Assembly: GCA_030267565.1 (NCBI GenBank)
Contig: BRXU01000018.1
Coordinates: forward strand, 1,364,001-1,428,000
DNA from: Pleodorina starrii
Lineage: Eukaryota; Chlorophyta; Chlorophyceae; Chlamydomonadales; Volvocaceae
Reading direction: 5' to 3'
Length of the DNA stretch: 64,000 nt
This document shows positions 11,758-24,100 of this stretch, piece after piece. Position 1 is the first letter of the stretch, and each line of letters starts with the position of its first letter. A model generated the notes under the pieces. The model was not told the DNA's origin. It did not search any database and saw only the letters and a program-made list of their open reading frames with translations. A program made the translations under genes and the position numbers.

Positions 11758-12141
11758 TGTAAAATTGCATCGCGAATAATTTCATCAGTTGTCCATATCT
11801 GATTCCATCTATCTGTCGTTGTCAGTACTTCAGTGCTCGCAACAGGCCCAACTTACCGCACGGTAATGCAAATAATTGCTGAGATACGCCCGGCATAGGA
11901 GAAACCGAGGCCAACCATGCTGCCGTACGGTCGTTCGCCGTTCGTGGCGGCCACAACCTGCTTCGTCCGGACCCAACCAACATCCAACTTCACACACCCC
12001 CACACGCCAACCCTTCCTCACTCCTGCGCAACATTTTCACCTCCGCATCACACTCACAACACCATCCCCCCGCATCCCTTGATACGCCTCACACAGAAAA
12101 CTTGACCCCGCCACAACCCCCCCTCCCCCTGCCCCCGTCCT

Positions 12142-15100
12142 TCAAAAGTCCTCCAGCCCATCCTCCAGCTCCACCATCTCCTCCTCCCCCCCGCCGACCC
12201 CACCCGCCGCGACGCCGCCCTTGGCCCCACCCGCCGCCCCCGCCCCCGCGTTCTCCTTCCCGCTCCCCAGACCCGTGGGCGCAGCCTTGCGCAGCAGCCG
12301 CCGCCGCTTGCCGCCCCCACCGCCTGCCCGCCCGCCCCCGCCGTCCGAATCCTCCGCCTCCTCCTCCTCGTCTCCTGCCGCGCCGCGGTTGGTCGTTGCC
12401 GCCGCACCAGCCCGCGTCGCTCCCAACGGCTCCCCGCTGCGCCGGCGGCGACTGCCCGCACTCGGGCCCTCACCGCCACCACCGGCGGCTGACGTGGCCC
12501 CAGCCACCACCACCACCGCCCTGTCATCGTCGTCGCCGCCGTCGTCGCCGTCTCCCTCCCGGAGCTCCTCCGCCGAAGGGGCCGCCGACGGGACGAGCGT
12601 GCCTGGTACGGCATGGTACGGCAGCAGCAACGCACGGGGTGTCACGTCCGAAACACACGCGGGGTGGGTGGGGGACAAAGGCGGCATGGCAAGCTGCTGT
12701 TCGGGGACGGCGCACCGAAACGCGTCGCATGTCGTACACCGTACGGCTCCTGTCGCAGATCTCATAAACCCTTCCCCCCTCCCGGCATCCTGAGGCGCCG
12801 CGCGCGACGGACCCCTGCGCGCGGCCACCGCAGACCCAGCCCCATTGCACCCTCTGTCCGTTCGCTAACGCCGTCTCCGTTCCTGCACTGTGGTATCTTT
12901 TTTGCTTGGCCCCAGTCGGGGAGAGGGAGAGGGGGCCCCAGGCAACCAGGCGGAGCGGATCCCAGCGGAAGGGTACGACACTCCCCTGCCCCCGCCAACA
13001 CAGGTCCGCATCCCAACAGCCCAACCCGCCGCCCCCCCCACCAGAACCGGTATGTTACCGGTTGGTGCGTTTGGCCGTATGTGCTGTTGGGTCTGTTCGC
13101 CAACGCCGCCTCGCTCACTTCGCTGCGGCTCGCAAGTATACCTAACCACCAACCACCAACCACCACACACCGTGTCTCACCTTTGACCCGCTGCTGCATC
13201 CGCAGTGCCTGCTCCTGCCGCCGCCGGGCAATCTCCGCCAGTGCTCGCCGCCGGGCGTCCGCATCCGCCCCCGCGTCGCGCCCGCCCGACCCATCACCTC
13301 CGCCGCCGTCATCACCACTGCCGTCCGCCGCGGCGGCATCCGCCGCCGCGGCAGCTGTAGCGGCGCCCCGTCTGCCTTCCTTGCCGCCCTTCCGCGCCGC
13401 GGTCTTGCCAGCCTTCCGCTTGACGGCAACCGCCGCCCCGCGCCGACCCACGGGTCTGCCGCCACCTGCGCGGTCCGGGATACAGCATGTGTGTGTGTGT
13501 GTGTGCCAAGGGTGCTGAGCCCCGGAAGCGCAGGTTGGTCCACAGGTGGGTGGGTTAACAACAAAAGATACTCGGGCGTGTAAACCCCGACCCCCCTCCA
13601 TCCAGACCACCAGACGGACCGTCTCCCCTCCCCAACCCTCCCACCTACCGCTGCGGTATCTTCTTTATTACCTCCCACCAACCCCCGGGCCCTTCCCTCC
13701 CCTCCCCTATCAGCAGAGGCCTTCCCTCGCCTCAGGCGCCCTCTCCTAACCCCCATGCCCTCTCCCATCCCGGGTCCCTTCTCCCTTGGCTGACGTACCT
13801 TCTCCGTCGCTGCCGCTGCTGCCCCCAAGCGCATCCGGCACCCGCCGCCGCGCAGCAGCGCCGGCACCCGCCTTCGCCTTCGCCCCGGTCCGGGGCCCGG
13901 GCGCGGCCCTCGCGTCCTCCGCCTTCCCGCCCTTCCTCCGCCCGCCTCCGGCGCCGTCATCCTCTGAGCCCGAGGAGCCCGAGGAGGAGCCGTAGTCGGG
14001 CATCACCACCGCCTCATCGCCCCCACCGCCGGCCCCCGCCTCCTCCGCGCCGTCCGAATCGCCGCCGTCAGATCCCCCCTCCGAGCCACCATCGCTGCTG
14101 CTGCTACTGCCGTCGGAACCGGAGGACTCCGACGCCTCGCCGCCGCGGGGCCCCCGGCCCCGCTGCTGCTGCTGCTGCTTGGCCGCGCCGGGTCCCTCAC
14201 TGCCCCCGTCACTGGACTCCGCAACCTCCTCCTCCTCCTCCTCTTCCTTCGCCTTCCGGCCCTTGCCGCCGGCACTGCGGCGCCGGCCGGCCGCCGCCGC
14301 GGCAGCGGCGGCGCCGCCCCGCCCCCGCCCGCGGCCTCCGCCGCGCCCCCTGCCCCGTCCTCCCTCCTCCTCCTCCGCCGCCTTGCCGCTTCCCGCCGCC
14401 GCCGAAGTGAACAGCGCCGTCGCGGCGGCCGCCGCCGCCTCCGCCGCGTCGCGTGCCTCGCGCTCCCGCGCCGCCGCCGCCTCCTCCTCCGCCCGCCGCC
14501 GCCGCAGCGCCGCCGCCAGCTCCGCCGCGCGCTCGCCTCCCAGTCCGCCCAGCGCCGCCTGCAGTGCGTCGCGCACCCTCTGCCTCCACGCGGGTGAGCT
14601 GGCTGCGGGGATCTTGTAGTAGTCGTCGGCGGTGTTGCGAATGCCGCAGGCCTCTAGCAGACTGAGGGGATTTGGGGGGTGAGAGGGGGAAGGGAGGGAG
14701 GGAGGGAGGTTAAGAGTGAGGTGCGTCCGGGTAGGAAAGAGGGAGGGGACCCGGAGGCGAGGGTTTGCCTTTTTCCAGTGCAGTGCGGTGCAGTGCGGTG
14801 CGAGGTGAGGTAAGGTCTGGTCGCAGGCTGGTCGAGGGGAGCCTGGAGGGGAGAAGAGGGGAGGGGGAAAGAGGGAGAGGAGGGCCTTTTCCTGTGCGGT
14901 GCGGTGTTGGTGGCATTGCCTGCAGCAACCAGCCGCGAAAGCAAGAAAGCAGCAGCAGTAAGAAACCGGACCAGCAGACGCGGGTTGCTGCCCGAGGAGA
15001 CCCACGGTACCCTCTGCAATACACACACGCACGGATGCGTGGCATCGGGGTCGGTATCGGGGTCGAAAGGGTTGTCCAAGGGGTCGTGAAGGGGCAGGGC

Positions 15101-18100
15101 GCGGCGAGGCAGGAGAGGCCGGGAGGGGGGTAGCGGCCAGGGAGGGGGCTGTGGAGCCGGTCCGAGCCGGTCAGTGAGGCGGGGGGGGGGGGCGGAGGAG
15201 GGAGGCAGTCGGTGGATCGGTGCCGACCCGCTCGTGCTGTGTGCCTGCTGCCTGCCGACCGGTTGCGTGCCTGCATGCTCCCCCTCCCCCCTCCCCCTCC
15301 CCCCTCCCCCTTCCCCCTTCCCCCTTCCCCCTCCCCCCTCCCCCTTCCCCCTCCCCCCTCCTCCCTCCCCCTTCCCCCGGGTAGCACTCAGCCAAATCGC
15401 ACCCCTGCCCCTGCCCCTCCCCTCCCCTCCCCTACCCCCTCCCTCCCCTCCCCTCCCCACCTTCCCCCTCCCCCACTCACTCCTGCGAGTACTCCGTCAT
15501 GAAGTAGTCCTCATCCTCCTCACACGTCAGCACCAGACAGTAGTCGCTGCTGGCCCCACCCGCCAGATCCCACAGAGACTCGGCGGCACCCAGCTGCCGT
15601 ACAACCCAGGACACGGCGCAGCGGCCGTCCATCCACCGGCGGTCCTTGTCGTACGCCTCCTGGATCCCGGCAAGGGCCTGCAGGATCCGTTCTGGATCCG
15701 GCTCGCGGACCCGCGCGTGGGAGGAGCCTGCGTGGGAGGGCGGGGGGAGGGGGCGGGGGCGGTTTTGTACTTGGAAGGAACGGGCGTAGGCGTGTGTGTG
15801 TATGTGGGGGCGAGGGACGGGGGCAGAGGGGGTCATGTGTGGAAGTCTCTGTTTGGCGAGCGCGAGGACGGCGGGCAGAATGGCAAGAAGCAGATCGGGG
15901 GGGGGGGGTTGCGGGTGGAGTTGCTCGTGCGCTGCATTGCGCCAACCACAGACACCCACCCACCCACCCACCCATCCGCCCCACCCGACACCCCATCCGC
16001 CCACCCGCAGTCGCAAATGGTGATGAGGGCGCAGCTTCAGCCGCCAGTGGTACGGCATCCATTGCCCCTCCCTCCACCTCACCCCCGCCCCCTCGCCTCC
16101 ACCATCCCTCCCACCCTCCCACCCGCCCCCCAGACCCGAAACACACACCCCCACCACCCAACCTCCCAACCACACATACCGCTGGGCCCTCCGGCGTCCT
16201 CCCCCGCGCCATCTCCCTCTCCCTCGCCGCGGCTCCTGCCCTTCCGTGCTGCCCCGCCTCCCTCCTCCTCTCCCTCCCCCTCCCCTCCTCCTCCCCCGCC
16301 GTCGCTGCTCCTCCTCCTCCTCCTCCCGGCCCCTCCTCCCCCTCCGCCTCCCTCCGTCAGTCCGTGCTTCCGCAGCAGCTTGGCGACCTGCCGCGCCCCG
16401 CCCGCCAGCTCCGGCATGAGGCGGGCAATGGCGGCCAGCTGATCGTCCGACCCGCGGGTCTGTTGGTAGAGAGCCACGAGGCGGGTGCGCTCCGCCGCGT
16501 CGCGGACTCGCTTGCGGCGGGCGGCGTCGTCGTCCAACATACCGTGACTGCGGAGGAGGCGCTGGATCTACGGCGAGAGAGAGAGAGGGAGGAGGGAGGG
16601 AGGAGAGAGGGAGGGAGAGGGAGAGGGAGGGGGTGGGGGCGAAGAGCGGGGGTGAGGAGCTGGGGTGCGCGAGGGTGGGGTGGCGGGGACGAGTGACATC
16701 GTGGGGGGAGCGAGCACATGTGGGCGGGGGACTGAAGGTTGAGGGCTGTCGGGAATCGCACATATAAAAGACGACCGCCAGGGGTGGGGGGTGGGTGGGA
16801 GGAGGAGCCCCCACCCTATACCCTGACTGGGCCCAGCTGAGCCCAACTGCCCCCGCTGTCCAGCCCGCACCCTACCCAAAACACACACACACGCACACAC
16901 GCACTGAGCGCCGGGCTCCTGCACTCCGCCACAAAAGCCGCCTTCCGTCCCCTTCCGTCCCTTATACCATATTTGCGATACCCAAGCCCCCTCCCGGCCC
17001 CAAGCCCCCGCCCCATGGCCATCCCCCGACACGCATCGCACCCTTACCCCCCCCCCACCCCCTGTTTTCCGTCCCCTGTTTTGTTCTTGCAACACACTCT
17101 TCAACCCTACCCCCACCCCCCCACCACCCCCCAACACACTCTCACCCCCCACCTGCTTGACAGTCTTGCCCCCGGGCAGCAGCGCCGCAATGACATTCAG
17201 GTGGTCGGCTCGGCTCCGGTGCTCCTCCCACAGCCGCCGGAGCGCCCCCACATCCACCTGCCCGCCCTCGCCACCCCCGCGACCCCCCCGCCCGCCGCCC
17301 CCTGCCGCCCGCTTCGCCGCCCCGCCCTTCTTGTCCCGGTGCTTCTTGTTTCGGTGCTCCCGGTCTCGGGCCCCCTTCAAAAGGCCCATTTGACGCAGCT
17401 TGCGGGCCACTGCGCGGGGTGAGGCGGGGGTCACCAGGGCTGCGGCGATCTGCGGGCGGGGAAGAGGGGGGGGAGGGAGGGAGGGAGCGGGGGGGGGGCA
17501 GATTGGCAGGCGGGGTGTGTGTGTGTGTGAAAGGGGGGACTGAGGAGGGCTGCTGCCGGAACAGAGATGGGAGCGCGCGGGGAGGGTGGCATCACCGGTG
17601 GCACCCTCCCTACACACCGCCGTGCCCTCTTTCCCCCCTCCCCCCGCACTCCCTCAGCGCCCTCACCTCACCTGATGCCCCCGCCCCCTCCACATGCCCG
17701 CACACATACACGCACCCCGGCACCCCCCCCCACGCAACCGGCACTCCCCTCCGCTGCGGTATCTTCTTTCTTATCCCCCCAACCCCCTCCCCCCATACAC
17801 ACACCCCCACCTTCTCCACCGCGTCCTCCTGCCCCGCCGCCCCGTGTTCCTCCCACAACACCGCCAGCTCCTCCTCATCCAACAAAGCTGTGTCCGGGTC
17901 GTCATCATCACCCTCATCACCACTGCCACCGCTGCCCTCTCCCTCTCCGTCTTCTTCGGAGTCGCTGCCGCCGCTGTCGGAGCCGCGACGGCCCCGGCGA
18001 CCGCCTGCGTGTATGTGTTGGGGGGGGGGGGGGTGGGGGGGATGTGTGTGTGTGGTGGGTGGGGGGGGGGAAATGGAGGAAGAGATCCCCGGGCAGGCAG

Positions 18101-21100
18101 GCAGGCAGGCAGGTGGACGGGCGGTTAGTGGTGAGGAGGGGGCAGAAGACGAAGCGCAGCGAAGGAAGCGACTGTGAGAGGGAGGGGAGGGGGGTTGCTG
18201 GGTGGCGGGTAGGGCACCGGTGGAGGTTGTGGGGGTTCGTACAAGTGCGGGGGTATGTGGGGGTATGTGTGTATGTGTATGTATGTGTGGATGGGTGGCT
18301 TGGCGGACTAATGGACTAATGGTGGGCCTGCTGCCTGTTGCCTGCTGCAGGGACAAGGGAGCATCGCGTCGTGAGGAGCGGCTGGGCGGTGGCCTGTCGG
18401 CCGCAAAGAGGCCGAAACAAAGCCCAAGACGCACCGAGGCGAGGGACACACACACACGCACACACATACACACACTGTGGTCGGGCCTGTGGACTTCTCC
18501 CGCCCTTCTGCCCACCCCCAACTCTTTAACTCCCCAACTCCCCACCTCCCCCCCCCGCCTCCCTGCCCCCGCATACCCTTGGCTGTGAGTCCGTGCTTCA
18601 CCAGCAGTCGCTTCACGTCCTTGCTCGTCCAGCCCCCGGGCAGCTGGGCAGCGATCATGAGCAGCAGGTCGGGGTCGTCCCGGTAGCGGCCGTACAGGGA
18701 GGTCAGGCGGGAGGCCTGGAGGGGAAGGAGGAGGGGGGGGGGAGGGGAGGGGGAAGAGGGGCAAGAGGGGGAAAGGGGGAGGGGAGAGGCTTAGCCAGGA
18801 GAAGGGGAACACGGGGAAAGGGGAGTTCAGCTGCTTGCTAGATGAGGGCACGTTGCGGGGTTCGCAGTGACGGGAGGTTTGGGGTGTTGCGGGTTCCCCA
18901 CGTGTGTGTGTGGCCGCATGTGTATGTGTATGGCCGAAAGGGGGGGAGAGCATGACAGGCTCGGGTCGAGGAGTGAGGGGCGAGGGGTTGGTTGGCTATA
19001 TCGCTGCGTGCTGGTGCGCCACACAACACTTGTCATGTTGCACAGCCAATCCGCCAGTCATCCCGCCTTCCCCCCAATAACGCACACACACAGATTCACA
19101 CCCGCTCCACCCCACCCCACCCCACCCCACCCTGCCTTCCCCACCCCACAAATGCACACACACAACCCCACCCCCACTCCCACGCCACCCCCTCCACAAC
19201 CCCCACCTGCTTCTCCGTGAGCTGTTTGAACCTGAGGCCCATCTTCTTGATCTGCCGCATCAGCTGCCCCGAGCTCATCTCCACACCCGCAGCGCCCGCC
19301 GCCTCGCCCGTCGCCGCCAGCCCCTCCTCCCCCTCGCCCCCCCGGCCGCCCCGCTTCATGCCCTCCAGAATCATGTCCGCATTGTGCCGCGACGCGTTGT
19401 GCCGCTCAAACAGCTCAACCAAGAGAGCCTGCTGGGCTGGACTCAGACGGAGACTGCGACCGCCGCCGCCGCCACCGCCGTCCTCCGCCCCGGCTCCGCC
19501 GCCGCCACCTCCGCCTCCGGCGGCGTTGCCGCTGCGCTTGCTGCGGCCGTTGCCGACGCGGACGGTCTTGAGGAAGCGCTTGCGGAGCATCTCTGCGGAG
19601 AGGGTTGGGAGTGTTGTGTAGGGAGGTAAAGGGGGGTCAGGGCGTGATATGATATGCTCCTTTATATAAAACAATGATGATGAGTCACTGCGGGACGTTG
19701 TCGAGCAAGCTGCTGCAGCCGCTGAGCCTCCGGAACTGCAAACTGTAACCCCCAGGTATGAGGTAAGGGGGGAACGTCATCCACGTATAGGCGGGGGGGG
19801 GGACCGAGTGTGCGGGTCTAACCGCCCGTCTTCGGATTCATCCACCAACCAGATCCCCCGCCATTATCCCCTGACCCCCTGCCCAGCCCTGGAGTGGGTG
19901 TGATGCATTCGGGGTGCGAGTCTCAAGCCATGATGGCAAGAACGCCCATGTTCAAGCATGCGAATTGCGAAGGCCTGGCTCACATGCACAAACCTCAACC
20001 CCACCTCCCCGCGCTCCTCACCCTCACGCTCCTGCAGCGTCATCGGCTTCTTCGTCGCACCGCCACCTCCACCTCCACCTCCACCTCCACCCGCCGACCC
20101 CTCGGCCGCCGCCCCCCCGGCCGCGGCGCCTCGCGCGGCCCTCGGACCGCCCTCCCTCTCCCCCTCCGCCTCGTCGTCGCTCCACAGCACCGCGCCGCGA
20201 CCACCGCCCTGCGAACGGCCGCCCCCAGTCGCCGCGGCGCCTCCGCCCCTTCCGCCCTCCTCCTCCTCGTCGTCCTCCATTCCCATTGCCGCCCGCCGCC
20301 TGCGCGCCGCCGTGCCCGGGGGCCCTGAAGGAGGCAGCCCCGAAAGAATGAGCGAGCGGAAGAAAGGAGGTAAGAGGTAAGAACGGGAAGGGAGGGGAGG
20401 ACAGAAAGGCGGCGGGGCCCCCGGTGTGGCTCCCCGGCTACACCCTCATCACGAGGGTCTGGAGCCACCTGTAACACCACCACCACCACCACCACCACCA
20501 CCACAACAACAACAACAACAACAACAACAACCACAACAACAAGGGGGTTTTCAAGCCAGCACCCCTCCCCTAAACCCACCAAGCCTAAGCCCATGACGCC
20601 TAATCCCACCAACCCAAAGCCCCCCAAGCCCATCGGCAACAGCATCCCGACCCGCACCCGCGGCACCCGCACTTAACCCCCGGCTGGCCTCCCCCCTTTC
20701 GCCGACTCGTCGCTTGCTTCGCCTCCGTCCCATCGTTGCGGGACCATCTTATCTTGATGACCCCCTCCAGCCAAACGTTCGGACCCCCAAGCCCCCAAGC
20801 CCCCAAGCCGGCTGAACGGCCCCCCTTCCCCCCCCCCCCGCGCACCGCCTCCGCCGCCGTCCTCGTCCGCCAAGCCGCCATCGTCGTCACCGCCACCGCC
20901 GCCGCCGCCGCCACCTCCGTCCTCCTCGTCGCCCCACACGCTGCCGGCACGACGGAGGCGACCCACCGTCCTCGGCGCCACGTCTCCATCGCCGTCACCG
21001 TCCCCATCGCCGTCGGCCTTGTCCGCCCCGTCTCGGTCGGCCTCGCCCTCATCGTCTCCCCAGGCGTCCCGATTGCGGCGGCGCTTGGCCGCTGCTGCGC

Positions 21101-24100
21101 CGCCCCCACCCCCGCTGCCGCCACCGTTCCGCTCCTCCTCCTCCTCCTCCCGCTCGCGATCCTCCAGAGCCATCTTTGGGGGGGGAAGGGGAGGAAGGGA
21201 GGGAAGGGGAGTTGGAAGTGCAATGCACAAAAAGAGGGTGGGGTTGCAGAAACCAGCCCCATTTGGTGGTGTGTGTGTGGGGGGGAGGGTTGGGGGGACG
21301 GTGTTATCACCAAACGAGCCACAGGCAAGGAGCCGATGCGACGTTTGGGGGGAGGCGGAGGGGGAGGGGGGTGGCAGTTACGCCAAGGTGATGCTGCTGC
21401 ATGGGGATTCAAGTGCGATGGAGCGCGTGGTAGCCAAATCACGTGATTGATCAGCGGAATGCGGAATGCGGTTTCAAGGGTTGAAGAAAGGAGGTAAATA
21501 AAATGGGGTGTGTGTGTGTGTGTAGGAAGACGGGGTGGAGGGCGAGAGCGCGGAAGAGCAAAGCGTGGAACCCGGGGCAGCGTTGGAAGGGGGCGTTGGG
21601 TGTTGCGTCGCACGGGGCGCGGCTGGGGTTGAGCACGCAACCTGACCATCTACACACATGTACAGAAACACGCATATACACACACAGCTGCCCGTCACCC
21701 TCCCTCCTCCCCACCCCCTCCCCCTCTCCCCTCCCTCTCTCACCCACAGCCAGTAGTCCTGGTTGATGGCTGCTGCCGCTCCGTGATCCTTCCAAAACAA
21801 CATATCCACCATCAGCATGCGGGGGGCCTTGTCGTGGATCTGGGGACATGGGGATGTGGGGGTGGGGTGTGGGGGGGGTGCGTGTGTGCGTGTATGGGGG
21901 GGTGGGAAGCGCAAAACAGGGGCGGAACGGGGGGCAAGGGAGGTGAAAGGAGCGCAGGGAAAGGGTTGAAGGCGGGAGGGGGTGGAGAGAGAGGGGAAAA
22001 GAGGATGGCAAATTGGCAATGGGCGGAGAGGTTTGAGTTGGGTTGGTTTGACACCGGTGAGCAACCGGCTTGGCACTGCTAGGCGGAGGCGGGGACAGAG
22101 TCATGGGGTGAGGAAGGGGGCGGGGCGGGGCGGGGAGGGTTCGAGTAAGCCGTGCCGCTTTGCCTGGCCCCGCCCCAAACCGACGACCCTCCGACCCCCC
22201 CTCCCTTGAGAGTATCGACTTCTTCCCCTTCCCCATACTCGTGCCCTCGCCGTCCTTCCCCTTCACATCCCCCCCTAAAGCACAGAGACCTCAATGCGTT
22301 TCCCGCCCTTCCGCCACCTACACTCTCACACACGCGCACCCCAGGCACACGCACCCACCCACCTAATCAACCCCCCCACCCCTACACCCCCACCCCTACC
22401 CACCCAATCCACCCATCCAATCAACCCCACCCACCCACCCACCCACCTCGCCCACGAGCTCCTCCCGCCGCTGCCGCCGCCGCGCCTCCTCCTCCGCAGT
22501 CGCCGCCGCCTGGCCCTCCCCCTCCCCCTCCTGCCCCTCCTGCCCCTCCTTCCCCTTGTCCCCCTCCTCCTTCCCGCCCTCCTTGTCCGCTGTGGTGGGG
22601 TACCTCTCCGGCACCAGTTTCCTAAACAGGCCCCTCACCACCCGGGTGGCCAGCAGCAGCACCTCCCGGTAGGCGGGCAGCTGGGAGGGCGAGCGCAGGT
22701 CGGGATCTGACAGCAGCACGTAAAACACACGGAGGACGGAGATCTGGAGGGGAGGGTGGGGGAGAAGGGAGGGGGGGCGGGGGGGGGGGAGTTTTGACGA
22801 GTGAATTTGCAGAAGGGAGGGGGGAAGGGAGGGTGTTCAAGGGGGAAACGGGGGCGGGGAAAGAGAAGGGGGGGAGGGAGAGGGTAGGCGAGTTGAGAGT
22901 GCGGGACCGGGGCCAGGAGGGGGGGGGAAAGAATGGACGACGATGGGGGGACAGAAGCGGGGAAGGGCTCGCGGGTACGACAGGGCACGGCCGGAGGAAG
23001 CGCAACCTCCCATCACCCCAATCCGTTGTCCGTTTCCACGATCCGTTCCCCCCACCACCACCACATATCCGTGAATCCACCCGACCCACCCATCCAGCCA
23101 CCCACTCACCCGCACCCAACCCCCCACGCACGCACCCTTCCTCCCCCCCCCCTCCCCCCCCCCTCCGCCCCCCCCCACCTGGTACAGCAGCGGCTCCATC
23201 CCCAGATGCTCCTTGGCCGCAATGCGGTACAACAGGGAGGCAATGGCCCGGGGTACCTCGGGGGCCAGAGACTTGTAGCAGGCCAGCAGCTGTACGGCAA
23301 AGTAGATGACGGCGGGCTGGGCCAACTTGCCGCGGACCTTGGTGGATAGGTCCAGAGGTCGCTCAACAACACCGCGGCGACCACCACCACCACCGCCGCC
23401 AGCTTCGTCGTCGTCTTCGTCCTCCTCCTCGTCGTCCTGGGATGGGGGGAGTCAGGGGGGTCAGGGATTGATATGCTCCTTTATAAAACAATTGAGTCAC
23501 TGCGGACGTTGTTGATGGGGGGGGTTAAGGCAGGGGGAGGGATTGGGGATTGGGACGGCTGGGGGAAGTTTGTTTTTACAATGAGAAATGCGGAATTAAG
23601 CAATGCGTGCAGCAAGCAGCCCAGGACAGTGCACTAGGCGGGCATGGCTTTTGAAAAGGGAGGGGGGGGAAGGAGAGCGAGGGCTGTGCCTGGCCCGCCG
23701 GGCGAAAAACACATTTCAGCGCGCCGCCGCCCCCCTTTCCCTCTCCATGCCTGACCGTCTTCCCTCTTCCCCCCCCCCCCAACTCACCCCTTCCCCGCAA
23801 CCCTACCCCCCTCCCTACCACCCTCCCCCCGCTCACCTCCTCCCCCTTCCCCTGTTTCCCTGCCTGGCTGTCTCTCCCCCCCAACTCACCCCTTCCCCGC
23901 AACCCTACCCCCCTCCCTCCCACCCCCCCTTCCAGCTCACCTCCTCCCCGCTCCCCTCCGCAAGCTCCTCTAGAGGTGCCTTCCCCGACTTGCGACCACC
24001 ACCCCCACCCCCACCACCACTCCCCCCACCACCACCCTCCTGCGACCCCTCGCCGCCCTCGCCCTCCTCCTCCTCCTCCTCCTTCTCCTTCTCGCCCTCT

